DNA of 64,000 nt from Methylobacterium haplocladii (GTDB lineage: Bacteria > Pseudomonadota > Alphaproteobacteria > Rhizobiales > Beijerinckiaceae), in NCBI RefSeq assembly GCF_007992175.1, contig NZ_BJZT01000018.1:52532-116531 (forward strand), in the 5' to 3' direction. A program made the translations under genes and the position numbers. This document shows, piece by piece, positions 32,046 through 41,632 of this stretch (position 1 is its first letter; the number at the start of each line of letters is the position of its first letter). The notes below the pieces were generated by a model. It was given only the letters and a program-made list of their open reading frames with translations, was not told where the DNA came from and made no database searches.

Positions 32046-33980
32046 ATGACCGACGATCCCGTCACGACGCGCCTGCTGAGGCGGGCGCTTCCGACGATCA
32101 TCATGCTGGCCTCGCTGCTGACCGTGGTGACGCTGGCGAGCGCGCTCTATCTCGGCCGCACCATCCTGGTGCCGATCGCGCTGGCGATCTTGCTCAGCTT
32201 CGTGCTGCTGCCGGCGGTGCGCGGCCTGCGGGCGTTGCGCGTGCCGCGGGCGCCGGCGGTGCTGATCGTCGTGCTGCTGACCTTCGGCCTCCTCGGCGCG
32301 GTCGGCTCGCTGATCGCGCGCGAGGCCGGGCAGCTCGCTGCCGACCTGCCGCGCTACTCGATGACGCTGCGCGAGAAGGTCACGGCGCTCCGTACCGCCA
32401 CCGGCCAGGAGAACGGGCTGTCTGCTACCTTCTCGGGCCTGTTCGACATGGCCGACGACATCGGCAAGGCGCTTCAACCCGCCGCGACGACGGCCCCGGC
32501 AGATGCCGAGATCGGTTCGCTTCAGCGCCCGATGCAGGTGGAGATCCAGCCCGCCCGGACCAGCGTGGTCACCACGCTGACGAGCGTCGCCGGCGACATC
32601 CTGCATCCCCTGGCCACCACCGGCCTGATCCTGCTCTTCACCGTATTCATCCTGCTCCAACGCGAAGACCTGCGGAACCGGGCGATCCGCCTCGCCGGCT
32701 CGAGCGACCTGCGCCGCACCACCGCCGCCATCGACGACGCGACGGCGCGTCTCAGCCGGTTCTTCCTCGCCCAGCTCGCCCTCAACGTCGCCTTCGGCGT
32801 CGTGATCGGGATCGGGCTCTGGCTGATCGGCCTGCCGAGCCCGATCCTGTTCGGCGTCATCGCCGGCCTGCTGCGCTTCGTGCCGTATATCGGCGCGGCG
32901 ATCGGGGCCGTGCTGCCGCTCGGCGTGGCGGTGGCGATCGATCCGGGCTGGTCGATGGTGATCGCGGTGGCGGTGCTGTTCGTCGTCGTCGAGCCGATCG
33001 CCGGCCATGTGCTCGAACCGCTGCTCTACGGTCACTCGACCGGGCTCTCGCCGATCGCCGTCATCATGGCGGCGACGATCTGGACCTTCCTGTGGGGGCC
33101 GATCGGGCTGGTGCTGGCGACGCCGCTCACCGTCTGCCTCGTCGTGCTCGGGCGGCACGTCGAACGGCTTTGGTTCCTCGACGTGCTCCTGGGCGACGGG
33201 CCGGCCCTGGACCCCCAGGAGACGTTCTACCAGCGCATGCTGGCGAGCGACCCGGCGGAGGCGATCGAGCAGGGCCGCCAGTTCCTGAAGGAGCGGGCGC
33301 TGATCACCTATTACGACGAGGTCGTGCTGGCCGGCCTGCGGCTGGCGGAGGCCGATCTCGCCCGCGGCAGCCTCGACCGCTCACGGCAGATGAAGCTCGG
33401 CGAGAGCTTCCGCACCGTCGTCGACCGCCTCGGCCAGCCGAAGCGCAGCTGGACCCGCAGCACCGTCGGCGCCGAGGCGGCCGCCACCCTTGCCTTGGTC
33501 GGACCCGACCCCAAGGCGGCGATGGTCGTGCTGAAGCCCGACGATCTTGCCGCGAACTGGCGCGGCGAGGCCCCCGTGCTCTGCGTATCGAGCCGCGGCG
33601 TGTTCGACGAGACGGCAACGCTGATGCTGAGCCAGATCCTCAGCCGGCACGGGATCGGCGCATGCGCCCGGCCGTCGAAGGGGCTGACCGAGGCGGATGT
33701 ACGCGACCAGAGCATCGCCATGGTCTGCTTCTCCTATCTCGATCCGATCAGCCTGTCGCAGATCCGCCTGACCATCCGCCAGACCCGCCGCGCCATCCCC
33801 GGGGTGACGATCCTCGTCGGCTTCTGGCGCGAGCGCGATCCGGCCTCCCTGGAGCGCCTGCGCCGCGCCACCTCGGCCGACCTGCTCGTGACCTCGCTGA
33901 GCGACGCGCTGCAGGCGGCTCTCGATCTGGCCCAGGCCGCTTCGCCGGAGCCGCCGGTGGCGAAGGCCGCCGCCGAATAG
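32046..33980 (+). CDS. AI-2E family transporter (permease)
   Basis: 644 residues. The first 360 contain about seven or eight hydrophobic helices in the AI-2E family layout (PF01594), including GVIAGLLRFVPYIGAAIGAV and a final helix with LATPLTVCLVVLGRHVERL. The remaining 280 residues are a soluble domain that is longer than in typical members. It has a cobalamin-binding-like or Rossmann-type second half (PVLCVSSRGVFDE, then ITILVGFW-like strand). Family members export small molecules or ions; despite the name, few handle AI-2. It is a single gene after a repeat element. Confidence 0.8.
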   Translation: MTDDPVTTRLLRRALPTIIMLASLLTVVTLASALYLGRTILVPIALAILLSFVLLPAVRGLRALRVPRAPAVLIVVLLTFGLLGAVGSLIAREAGQLAADLPRYSMTLREKVTALRTATGQENGLSATFSGLFDMADDIGKALQPAATTAPADAEIGSLQRPMQVEIQPARTSVVTTLTSVAGDILHPLATTGLILLFTVFILLQREDLRNRAIRLAGSSDLRRTTAAIDDATARLSRFFLAQLALNVAFGVVIGIGLWLIGLPSPILFGVIAGLLRFVPYIGAAIGAVLPLGVAVAIDPGWSMVIAVAVLFVVVEPIAGHVLEPLLYGHSTGLSPIAVIMAATIWTFLWGPIGLVLATPLTVCLVVLGRHVERLWFLDVLLGDGPALDPQETFYQRMLASDPAEAIEQGRQFLKERALITYYDEVVLAGLRLAEADLARGSLDRSRQMKLGESFRTVVDRLGQPKRSWTRSTVGAEAAATLALVGPDPKAAMVVLKPDDLAANWRGEAPVLCVSSRGVFDETATLMLSQILSRHGIGACARPSKGLTEADVRDQSIAMVCFSYLDPISLSQIRLTIRQTRRAIPGVTILVGFWRERDPASLERLRRATSADLLVTSLSDALQAALDLAQAASPEPPVAKAAAE

Positions 33981-34100
33981 GCGCAGCCGGCCTTGAGTGC
34001 GACCGATGTTGCGTGAATTAACATTTTTCCCGTCCTCAGCGGAACGATGCCGGTGCCTCGGCTCTTCCTTGCCGCCCATCACGGGCTGAGGAGACAAACC

Positions 34101-34505
34101 ATGCGTTCCATTGCTTTCGCCGTCATGGCTGCGACCCTGTTCGCCGCGCCCGCTTTCGCCGAGAGCGCCAAGCCCGTCGCGCCGCCGGCCGCGGTCAAGT
34201 TCGCGCCCGTCGCCCCCACCGCTGTGCTCAGCTACAACCTGATCGGCCTGACCGTCGTTGACGGCTCGAACAGCACCGTCGGCGAGATCAAGGATCTCAT
34301 CATCAACGACGGCAAGCTCACGGGCTACATCCTGTCTGTCGGCGGCTTCCTCGGCATGGGCGAGCATTACGTCGCCGTCGAGCCCTCCTCGGTCGGCCTG
34401 ACCTACGACGAGAGCGCCAAGAAGTGGGTCGCCTCGGTCAATGCCACCAAGGACCAGCTCAAAGCGGCTCCCCAGTTCAAGTACGAGGGCAAGTTCAAGC
34501 ACTGA
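34101..34505 (+). CDS. Secreted PRC-barrel domain protein
   Basis: 134 residues. A Sec signal peptide (IAFAVMAATLFAAPAFA, cut after AFA) precedes a PRC-barrel segment (LIGLTVVDGSNSTVGEIKDL, then GYILSVGGFLGMGEHYVAV). TGAGGAG is placed well before the ATG at 34101. PRC-barrel proteins of this type are periplasmic and of unknown function in alphaproteobacteria. It is a single gene. Confidence 0.85.
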   Translation: MRSIAFAVMAATLFAAPAFAESAKPVAPPAAVKFAPVAPTAVLSYNLIGLTVVDGSNSTVGEIKDLIINDGKLTGYILSVGGFLGMGEHYVAVEPSSVGLTYDESAKKWVASVNATKDQLKAAPQFKYEGKFKH

Positions 34506-34650
34506 CGCCCGACACGCCTTTACCCGGGAGCGCCCCGGCGCTTCCGGCCCTGAACGCATTGCCGCACCATGACGTTGCGCGCCTCTCGTTTACCCTCTGG
34601 AAACCATAAGCACCCGATGCTCTCCGCTTAATGAAACGTGGAGACCGCCC

Positions 34651-35001
34651 GTGACGACGATCCTGAACGAGGACATGTGTCCGGTCCCCCTGGAGCTGCT
34701 CGGTGCCCTCTACCGGGCCGACCCGGAACAGCTCGACGAGATCCTCGACGGGATCGCCGAGCCGACGCGCGCGCGCCTCGCGGTCTACCTCTACGGACGC
34801 AGCCACACCCACGGGCTCGGGCTGAAGGTTGCAGCGGGCTGCGAGGGCTCGACGCTGCGGCGCGCCTGCGGGCTGATCGGCAACGTGCTGTTCGAGCAGT
34901 CCCGCCGGAACCCGGTCATGCAGAGCTTCGGGAGCCGCATCCTGCCCTCGAAGCGCGTCAGTCTCGGCGGCTCGCGGAATGCGGTGGGCCTGCGGGCATG
35001 A
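34651..35001 (+). CDS. Hypothetical 116-residue protein coupled to TerB-like gene
   Basis: GTG start at 34651, preceded by GTGGAGACC. The sequence reads as helical throughout (PLELLGALYRADPEQLDEIL, ARLAVYLYGRSHTHGLG). No known motif is visible. Its TGA overlaps the next ATG (ATGA at 34998-35001), so both are translated together. Confidence 0.7.
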   Translation: MTTILNEDMCPVPLELLGALYRADPEQLDEILDGIAEPTRARLAVYLYGRSHTHGLGLKVAAGCEGSTLRRACGLIGNVLFEQSRRNPVMQSFGSRILPSKRVSLGGSRNAVGLRA

Positions 35002-35468
35002 GCCTGCTGCACAGCATGCTCAGCCGCTTCAACCTGAGCGTTGCGGCCTATGCCGGGGACGAGCCGCTGATGCAGGCCTCGGTCTCGGCAGCGGCCAACA
35101 TCATCGTCGCCGACGGGGAGATGTCGGGCGACGAGTTCGACGCGGCGATCCTCGGCATGACCTCCAACCCCATCCTGGAAAAGGGCTACGATGCCCTGAT
35201 GCTGGAGAGCGAACTCTACGACGGCATCGCCCGGGCCCGGACGCGAGCGGGGCGTGTGGAGAACCTGCGCCGCATCGCGGCCATTACCGAGCGCCCGCTT
35301 CAGCAGCGCCATGACGTCTTCCTGATCGCGGCCGACGTCGCCGACCAGGAGGGCATCAGCCCGATCGAGGACCGGGCGCTCGTCGAGATCGCCGCGGCGC
35401 TCGATGTCGACAAGGCGGCCCTGCTGCAGGTCGCCCTGGCCAAGCCGATGGCCGCCGCGCTGGCGTGA
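34998..35468 (+). CDS. TerB-like protein
   Basis: 156 residues, all helical, with an acidic turn in ANIIVADGEMSGDEFDAA and a repeat of the same kind in VADQEGISPIEDRALV, the pattern of TerB/DnaJ-like domain proteins that may bind metal with such Asp/Glu clusters. Coupled to the preceding gene by ATGA. Its role is unknown; no other ter gene is near, so tellurite resistance should not be assumed. Confidence 0.65.
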   Translation: MSLLHSMLSRFNLSVAAYAGDEPLMQASVSAAANIIVADGEMSGDEFDAAILGMTSNPILEKGYDALMLESELYDGIARARTRAGRVENLRRIAAITERPLQQRHDVFLIAADVADQEGISPIEDRALVEIAAALDVDKAALLQVALAKPMAAALA

Positions 35469-35517
35469 TGCGCGTCCGTCGCCCGCGGGCAGATTGAGTC
35501 CACTCCTCATTTTCGAC

Positions 35518-35653
35518 CGTCATTCCGGGGCTCGCCGCAGGCGAGAACCCGCAATCCACCCGTGAGGCCTCGCATTCCGTTGCGCCCAGTCGTGGGTTTC
35601 ACGCTTTGCGCGCCCTTCGGGTCCGGGTTCCGCTGCGCGGCCCCGGAATGACG
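35518..35653. repeat. Dispersed palindromic-end repeat, copy 2
   Basis: 136 bp, the same family as 31876-31999 with the same CGTCATTCCGGGG ends. It differs mainly by a short extra block near its centre. Confidence 0.8.
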
Positions 35654-35791
35654 ATGAGAGATTAACACCCCACCCCAGCTTGGCGCTGAAGATGCATGGC
35701 GCCCGGCGCGCCGCGGCGGTCCGGACGGGCGACGCATCCTGGCGCGAGAATCTGCCGGACGTGCGGACACGTGCCGGCTCATGAGGTGGAT

Positions 35792-38440
35792 TTGAGCGAC
35801 ATCGACCGGTGGGCCGAGCGCCGCCGCATTGCCGAGCAGGGGCGCGGCGAGCGGGCCTGGTCGCTCTGGGGCCCGTATCTCAGCGAGCGGCAATGGGGGA
35901 CGGTTCGCGAGGATTACAGCGCAGACGGCAACGCCTGGCGCTCGCTGACGCATGAGGATGCGCGCTCGCGGGCCTATCGCTGGGGCGAGGACGGCATCGC
36001 CGGCCTCAGCGACGACCACGGCCTGCTCAACCTGTCGCTCTGCCTCTGGAACGGGCGCGACCGCATCCTCAAGGAACGGCTCTATGGCGTCACCAACGAG
36101 GAGGGGAACCACGGCGAGGACGTCAAGGAGGTCTACCATTACCTCGATGCCGTCCCGAGCCATGCCTACCTCAAGTACCTCTACAAGTATCCCCACGGCC
36201 CCTTTCCCTACGACGACCTTCTGCAGGAGAGCTGGCGGCGGCGGCGCGACGAGCCGGAATACGAGATCGAGGACACGGCCGCCTTCGACCAGGACCGCTT
36301 CTTCGCGGTTACCGTCGAGTACGCGAAGGAGGATGCCGACGACATCCACATGACCGTGACCGCGGTGAACCGCGGCGCGGAGACGGCCGAACTGCACCTC
36401 GTGCCGCAGCTCTGGTTCCGCAACACCTGGGGCTGGCGCGACGGCGCCATCGCCTGGAAGCCCTGGCTCGAACGCGGGGCCGACGGGCGCGTCGCCTGCA
36501 ACCATTCCCGGCTCGGCTCCTACCGCCTGTCCTTCGACGGCGAACCGGAGCTTCTGTTCTGCGAGAACGAGACGAACCTGCGCCTGCATGGCGGCCGGGC
36601 GGAGGCTCCGGGGCCGTTCAAGGACGGGCTCGACGCGGCCATCGTCCGGGGCGACCGAGCCGCCGTCTCGTCATCGAAGGGCACCAAGCTCGGCCTGCAC
36701 TACCGCTTCACCCTGGAGCCCGGCGCGCGTGCCGTGGTGCGCCTGCGGCTCTATGCCGGCACGCGGCCCCGGCCGGTCGACGGTCAGGGCACGCTCACAC
36801 GCCGGCGCGTCGAGGAGGCGGATGCCTTCTACGACATGCTGCAGGACGGCATCGTCTGCGCCGATCGCCAGCGCATCTTCCGCCAGGCGGCGGCCGGACT
36901 GATCTGGACGAAGCAGCTCTACCGCTACGACGTGCGCACCTGGCTGATGGGCGACCCGCTCCAGCCGGCCCCGCCCCCGGACCGCCGGCACGGGCGCAAC
37001 GCCATCTGGAAGAATTTTGCCGCCGCCGACGTGCTCTCGATGCCGGACGCCTGGGAGTACCCCTGGTTCGCCGCCTGGGACCTCGCCTTCCACTGCCTGC
37101 CGCTGGCGTTGCTCGACCCGGACTTCGCCAAGAGCCAGCTGCTGCTGCTGACCCGCGAATGGTACATGCACCCGAACGGCCAGCTCCCCGCCTACGAATG
37201 GGAGTTCGGCGACACCAACCCGCCGGTTCATGCCTGGGCGACGTTCCGGGTCTTCGAGATCGACCGCGACCGGCGCGGCGGGCGGGGCGACATCGCCTTC
37301 TTGGAGGGCGTGTTTCACAAGCTCCTGATCAACTTCACCTGGTGGGTGAACCGCAAGGACGCCGACGGCCGCAACGTCTTTCAGGGTGGGTTCCTGGGCC
37401 TCGACAATGTCGGCGTGTTCGACCGGTCGCGCCCGCCCCCCGGCTTCGGCGTGGTGCACCAGGCCGACGGCACCGCCTGGATGGCGATGTACGCGTTGAA
37501 CATGATGCGCATCGCCCTCGAACTCGCGCTCCACAACGACGTCTACGAGAGCACGGCCTCGAAGTTCTTCGAGCACTTCCTCGGCATCGCCGAGGCGATG
37601 ACCGACATGGGCGGCGAGGGTTTCGGGCTCTGGGACGAGCAGGACGCGTTCTTCTACGACGAGGTCGACATGCCGGGCGGCGCGATGCTGCCGCTGCGCG
37701 TGCGCTCGATGGTCGGGCTGGTGCCGCTCTTCGCCGTCGAGGTGATCGACCCGACAATGCTGCAGCGGCTGCCGGATTTCGCCCGGCGCATGAATTGGGT
37801 GCTGGAAAACCGCCCGCACCTCGCCCGGCTCGTCTCGCGCTGGGACGAGGGCGGCGCCGGGGACCGCAAGCTGCTCTCGCTGCTGCGCGGCCACCGGATG
37901 AAGGCGCTCTTGAAGCGCATGCTCGACGAGGCCGAGTTTCTTTCGGACTACGGCATCCGCTCCCTGTCGAAGGCGCATAAGGAGGCACCCTTCCACCTGG
38001 ACGCGTTCGGCGCGTCGTTCAGCGTGCGCTACGACCCGGCGGATTCCACCTCGAACATGTTCGGCGGCAACTCGAACTGGCGCGGGCCGGTCTGGATGCC
38101 GATGAACTACCTGATCGTCGAGGCCCTGCGCCGCTTCCACACCTATTACGGCGACGACTTTCTGGTGGAATATCCCACCGGATCGGGAGCGGAACTGACG
38201 CTGGAGGCCATCGCCGACGCCCTCGAAGACCGGCTGATCGCGCTGTTCACCAAGGGCGAGGACGGCCGCCGGCCGATCTTCGGCACTGCGGAGCGGCGCC
38301 ACGCGGACAAGGATGAGGAAGAGGCCCTGCTCTTCCACGAGTTCTTCGACGGGGACACCGGCCGGGGCTTGGGCGCTTCCCACCAGACCGGCTGGACCGC
38401 GCTGATCCTGAACCTGCTGCACCACAAGGCGCGGCGGTAG
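35792..38440 (+). CDS. Glucosidase-like protein (MGH1-type glycoside hydrolase)
   Basis: 882 residues if begun at the TTG 35792, which has GAGGTGG 4-5 nt upstream; an ATG at 35696 would add 32 residues of unlikely composition. The (alpha/alpha)6 catalytic part shows GGFLGLDNVGVFDRS, QADGTAWMAMYALNM, GFGLWDEQDAFFYDE and NSNWRGPVWMPMNYL, as in GH63-related glucosidases. The substrate is probably an alpha-glucoside or trehalose/glucan-type molecule. No signal peptide is seen, so it is cytoplasmic. A convergent gene (mdcH) ends 3 bp away. Confidence 0.82.
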   Translation: MSDIDRWAERRRIAEQGRGERAWSLWGPYLSERQWGTVREDYSADGNAWRSLTHEDARSRAYRWGEDGIAGLSDDHGLLNLSLCLWNGRDRILKERLYGVTNEEGNHGEDVKEVYHYLDAVPSHAYLKYLYKYPHGPFPYDDLLQESWRRRRDEPEYEIEDTAAFDQDRFFAVTVEYAKEDADDIHMTVTAVNRGAETAELHLVPQLWFRNTWGWRDGAIAWKPWLERGADGRVACNHSRLGSYRLSFDGEPELLFCENETNLRLHGGRAEAPGPFKDGLDAAIVRGDRAAVSSSKGTKLGLHYRFTLEPGARAVVRLRLYAGTRPRPVDGQGTLTRRRVEEADAFYDMLQDGIVCADRQRIFRQAAAGLIWTKQLYRYDVRTWLMGDPLQPAPPPDRRHGRNAIWKNFAAADVLSMPDAWEYPWFAAWDLAFHCLPLALLDPDFAKSQLLLLTREWYMHPNGQLPAYEWEFGDTNPPVHAWATFRVFEIDRDRRGGRGDIAFLEGVFHKLLINFTWWVNRKDADGRNVFQGGFLGLDNVGVFDRSRPPPGFGVVHQADGTAWMAMYALNMMRIALELALHNDVYESTASKFFEHFLGIAEAMTDMGGEGFGLWDEQDAFFYDEVDMPGGAMLPLRVRSMVGLVPLFAVEVIDPTMLQRLPDFARRMNWVLENRPHLARLVSRWDEGGAGDRKLLSLLRGHRMKALLKRMLDEAEFLSDYGIRSLSKAHKEAPFHLDAFGASFSVRYDPADSTSNMFGGNSNWRGPVWMPMNYLIVEALRRFHTYYGDDFLVEYPTGSGAELTLEAIADALEDRLIALFTKGEDGRRPIFGTAERRHADKDEEEALLFHEFFDGDTGRGLGASHQTGWTALILNLLHHKARR

Positions 38441-38443
38441 GGG

Positions 38444-39376
38444 TCAGCGCCCACCCTCCCCGATCCAGGCGATGACGCCCTCGTCCGAGCGAAAGTCCTC
38501 CAGGGCGTGGATGCGCGCCTCGGGAAGCGCCGCGCGGGCCATGGTCGCAAGGGCGTGGCCCGGTCCGAGTTCGAGCACGGACGAGGCCCCGAACTCGCGG
38601 CAGGCTTCGAGGCAGGCGGCCCAGTCGATCGTCTGTGCAATCTGGCGCGCGAGCTTTTCCCGGCCGGTCCGCGCATCGAACACCGCCGCACCGTCGAGGC
38701 CGGAGAGCAGGCGTGGTGCGCCGGGCGGGGGACGCCGCAGTGTTTCCTTCGCCATGGCCTCCGCAAAAGTGTCGCTTGCAGCGTTGAGGAACGGCGTGTG
38801 CGAGGGCGTGTGGACCGGCAGCAGGACGGCGCGCTGAGCGCCCGCAGTCAGCGCCTCGGCGCAAAGCGCTTCCAGCCCATCGCGAAGACCGCCGACCACG
38901 GCGCTGTCGGCGGCGTTGCGGATCGCGAGGTGGCAGCCGAGACGCCCTGCCCGGCGCGCGATGTCGTCGAGGGTCAGGCCGCGGATGCCGGCAAGGCCGT
39001 AGCCCTCGCCCGAGGCTGCATCCATCGCCTCCGCCCTCGAGGCGGCGAGCCGCAGGACGGCCTCGGGGTCGAGGCGCCCCGCGCAGCCCCACGCGGCGAG
39101 GTCGCCGATGCTGTAGCCGGCGAGGATCGTTCGCGCAGGCCCCGCTTCCGCGACGATCGTCCAGGCCGCGAGCGCCGCGACGCAGCACAGGACCTGCCCG
39201 GTCCGGTTGCCGTGAAGCGCCGCGCCGTACCGGCGGACGAGGTCGCGCGGGTCGGTGCCGCCGAGCAGAGGCTTGGCCGCCGCAAAGATGCCTTGGGCCG
39301 CCGGACGCGCCGCCGTGAGCGCGAACATCTCGGGATGCTGGGCACCCTGCCCCGTGAGCAACACGGCCAACGTCAT
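38444..39376 (-). CDS. mdcH: Malonate decarboxylase epsilon subunit (malonyl-CoA:ACP transacylase)
   Basis: 310 residues of the FabD fold: LLTGQGAQHP at the start, nucleophile Ser in GYSIGDLAAWG (usually GHSxG) and the catalytic His in PVHTPSHTPFL. It loads malonyl onto the acyl carrier protein subunit to start the decarboxylase cycle. It is the last gene of the mdc operon, 24 bp after mdcB. Confidence 0.9.
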   Translation of the reverse strand: MTLAVLLTGQGAQHPEMFALTAARPAAQGIFAAAKPLLGGTDPRDLVRRYGAALHGNRTGQVLCCVAALAAWTIVAEAGPARTILAGYSIGDLAAWGCAGRLDPEAVLRLAASRAEAMDAASGEGYGLAGIRGLTLDDIARRAGRLGCHLAIRNAADSAVVGGLRDGLEALCAEALTAGAQRAVLLPVHTPSHTPFLNAASDTFAEAMAKETLRRPPPGAPRLLSGLDGAAVFDARTGREKLARQIAQTIDWAACLEACREFGASSVLELGPGHALATMARAALPEARIHALEDFRSDEGVIAWIGEGGR

Positions 39377-39400
39377 AGGCTGCTCTCGGCGTCCATTCCG

Positions 39401-40255
39401 TCAGCCTTCGAGGGCATCTACGAACAGCGTCATCGCCAGCAGATCCGCAGCCCCGCCGGGGCTGAGCCGCCGGGCGACGAAGTCGCGATGAAGTTTCTTC
39501 GCGTGGTCCCGCCAGCCTGGCTGCCCGACGCCGCCGGCGGCAATGAAAGCCGCAGCGGACTGCCGTGCGAACTCCAAGCCGTCCACCCCGCCCCTGTGAA
39601 GCAGGTTCGTATCCTCGGTGACGGCGATCAACGAAAGGCACGCCTCGACCCGCGCCGCCTCCGGCTCGTCGAGCCGTAACCGTGTCCCACGCAGCAGGGC
39701 CGGAAGCCCCACGCGATAGACCGTCGGAAATCCCGCCGCCGCCTCGGCGGGCGCTCCGCCGACCCCGTGCCGTCGCCGCGCCTGCGCCCCCGGCGCATGC
39801 AGCAGGACCGGGCCGGCCAGGATGCCCCTGGCATGCCGGTCGGCGACGTGGGCGCCGAGGGCACCGGCGGCAATCGGCACGGTTCCGGCTCCCAGGGCAC
39901 CGGCCGCGGCGGCGAGCAGACCGAGCCCGAAGATCGCCCCGCGATGGGTGTTCACGCCCCCCGTCGCGTCCCGCATCGCAGCCTCGGCCTCGATCCCGAT
40001 CCGCCTCAGGGCATCCATGCCGAGAGCGTCGTTCCCTGCCTGAGCCAACCGGCGAAAGAACGGTTCGAGCGCCGTGCAGCTCGCCGCGAACGTCGCCGCA
40101 TCCATGTCGTCGTGGCTGCCGCTGTCGATCGGACTGACGAGGCCGGGCTTGGGGTAGGTGTCGAGTTCGCGCCGCAGCGCCTCTACTGCGCGCCGGGCGA
40201 TGAAGGCGGCGTCGCATGGCGGCGGCGCGATCCGCAGAGCGCCGGCGGCGATCAC
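39401..40255 (-). CDS. mdcB: Triphosphoribosyl-dephospho-CoA synthase
   Basis: 284 residues from a GTG that overlaps the mdcG stop (GTGA at 40255-40252). CitG/MdcB family motifs: ELDTYPKPGLVSPIDSGSH, then GGVNTHRGAIFGLGLL and EDTNLLHRGG. It makes the precursor of the phosphoribosyl-dephospho-CoA prosthetic group carried by MdcC, from dephospho-CoA and ATP. The longer open frame upstream (to 40615) overlaps mdcG and is not used. Confidence 0.92.
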   Translation of the reverse strand: MIAAGALRIAPPPCDAAFIARRAVEALRRELDTYPKPGLVSPIDSGSHDDMDAATFAASCTALEPFFRRLAQAGNDALGMDALRRIGIEAEAAMRDATGGVNTHRGAIFGLGLLAAAAGALGAGTVPIAAGALGAHVADRHARGILAGPVLLHAPGAQARRRHGVGGAPAEAAAGFPTVYRVGLPALLRGTRLRLDEPEAARVEACLSLIAVTEDTNLLHRGGVDGLEFARQSAAAFIAAGGVGQPGWRDHAKKLHRDFVARRLSPGGAADLLAMTLFVDALEG

Positions 40256-40926
40256 GCGCGCGTCCTCGCGCGCAACGCCGCGACGGGGCGCATCTCCAGG
40301 CGATCGATGTGCTTGCCGAGCACTTCGCCGCCCTCCGGCGTCTCCAAAAGCTCGCGCCAGTGGATGCCGGCGCCGTCCGGCAGCAGGATTTCGCCGTCGA
40401 GGCGCATCGGTGCGGTGTCGGCGATGCGGGCGAGGCCGTCGAGCAGGCCGGTGGGCAGCGTCGAGGTGGTGAGCCGCCAGAGAATGTCGAGATCCGAAGC
40501 GTCCGACAGATAGGCAAGGCCCGTTGCCGCCTGCCAGAGCAGACCGCCGAAGGGGCGCGGAACGATGCCGTAGCGCACGCCGACGGCAATCAAGAGATCG
40601 ATGGTCGCACACCACGATGCGGGGGCAGCCGTCCGCGCGTCCTGCAGCGTCGGCGTCGCGTATGGCGCGAAATCCCCCGCCAAAAACGCGAGTGAAATCC
40701 GACGCTTGCCGTCAGCCGGCGGCAACGGCAGGCCGAGCGGGACGCGGTCCCGGTCCTCGCCGGGTCCGAAGCGGCGGACGATCAGCGGCCGGCCCGCTTC
40801 CGCCCATTCCGCGACGTGAGGCACGCCGCCGAGATCCCGCCGCTCCGCCAGCATGGCGGCCCAAGCCACCGGCGCGACACGGACGAGGTCGTGCCGCCGA
40901 AAGTCCCAAGAAGGATCAACCGGCAC
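40252..40926 (-). CDS. mdcG: Phosphoribosyl-dephospho-CoA transferase
   Basis: 224 residues. The nucleotidyltransferase centre is DASDLDILWR, following GGLLWQAATGLAYL. It transfers the prosthetic group made by MdcB to the serine of the carrier protein MdcC. The HDLVRVAPVAW start and FGPGEDRDRVPLGLPLP are typical of the family. It overlaps mdcE by 11 bp and mdcB by GTGA, so the maturation enzymes are coupled. Confidence 0.9.
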   Translation of the reverse strand: MPVDPSWDFRRHDLVRVAPVAWAAMLAERRDLGGVPHVAEWAEAGRPLIVRRFGPGEDRDRVPLGLPLPPADGKRRISLAFLAGDFAPYATPTLQDARTAAPASWCATIDLLIAVGVRYGIVPRPFGGLLWQAATGLAYLSDASDLDILWRLTTSTLPTGLLDGLARIADTAPMRLDGEILLPDGAGIHWRELLETPEGGEVLGKHIDRLEMRPVAALRARTRA

Positions 40927-41632
40927 GGGCCTGCCCCGCGACGCGCGCGGCGATGTCGCGTGCGACCGGCCGGCCGCCGCGCTCCTGGCCGAGCCGGTCG
41001 CGGACGTCGTGTGACGGCAGGTCGGCGATCAGGCCGAGGATCTGGGCATGCAGGGGTCTCTCCGGGTCGAGCACGACATGGACCGCGCCGGCGGCGACCA
41101 TGTTGTCGAGGCCCGGTGCGAAAACCGGAGTGGATTTCGCCATCTGCTGGAGCTTCTCCAGCGGCAGCTTGGTGACGCGGGCGACCGAGGGCAGGTCCAT
41201 CACGCTGGGGTTCGCTCCGGGCAGAGCCGCGAGCACCCGCGTCGCCAGGGCCGTAGCAATGAACGCGCCGGCCGCCGAGTGGCCGTAGATCAGGCCGATG
41301 GTCGGGTGGCCGGAGCGGTCGGCGAGCAGCAGCGCCTTGGCGAGATGCGCGAGGCACTCGTTGAGGCCCAGCAACTCGTCGCGGCGGCTCATGCGCTGGC
41401 TGTCGGAATCGATCGCGACGAGGATCGGCGCCTTGTCGGCGGCCCGCATCACGTCGAGCACGGCGGCGGAGAGCGTCAGCGCGCCGTCGACGCCGAGCGG
41501 CGTGTCGCCGTCGATGCCGACCACGTGCAACGTTCGGCCGTCGAGCGGGCCGTGCCCGGTGACGAGGCCGTCGGCGACGGTGACGCCATGCCCTTCCGGG
41601 AACAGCGAAGCGAGGATGTCAGCGAGCGTCAT
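40916..41632 (-). CDS. mdcE: Malonate decarboxylase gamma subunit
   Basis: 238 residues of the carboxyltransferase/crotonase fold. TIGLIYGHSAAGAFIATALA forms the oxyanion region and VARVTKLPLEKLQ follows. Together with MdcD it decarboxylates malonyl-S-ACP to acetyl-S-ACP and CO2 in the soluble, biotin-independent enzyme. It overlaps mdcD by 14 bp. Confidence 0.9.
   Translation of the reverse strand: MTLADILASLFPEGHGVTVADGLVTGHGPLDGRTLHVVGIDGDTPLGVDGALTLSAAVLDVMRAADKAPILVAIDSDSQRMSRRDELLGLNECLAHLAKALLLADRSGHPTIGLIYGHSAAGAFIATALATRVLAALPGANPSVMDLPSVARVTKLPLEKLQQMAKSTPVFAPGLDNMVAAGAVHVVLDPERPLHAQILGLIADLPSHDVRDRLGQERGGRPVARDIAARVAGQARAG

Noticed and set aside
34998..35468. Tellurite resistance determinant
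   Set aside because: Only a TerB-like domain is present, with no other ter genes; the domain occurs in many unrelated proteins.
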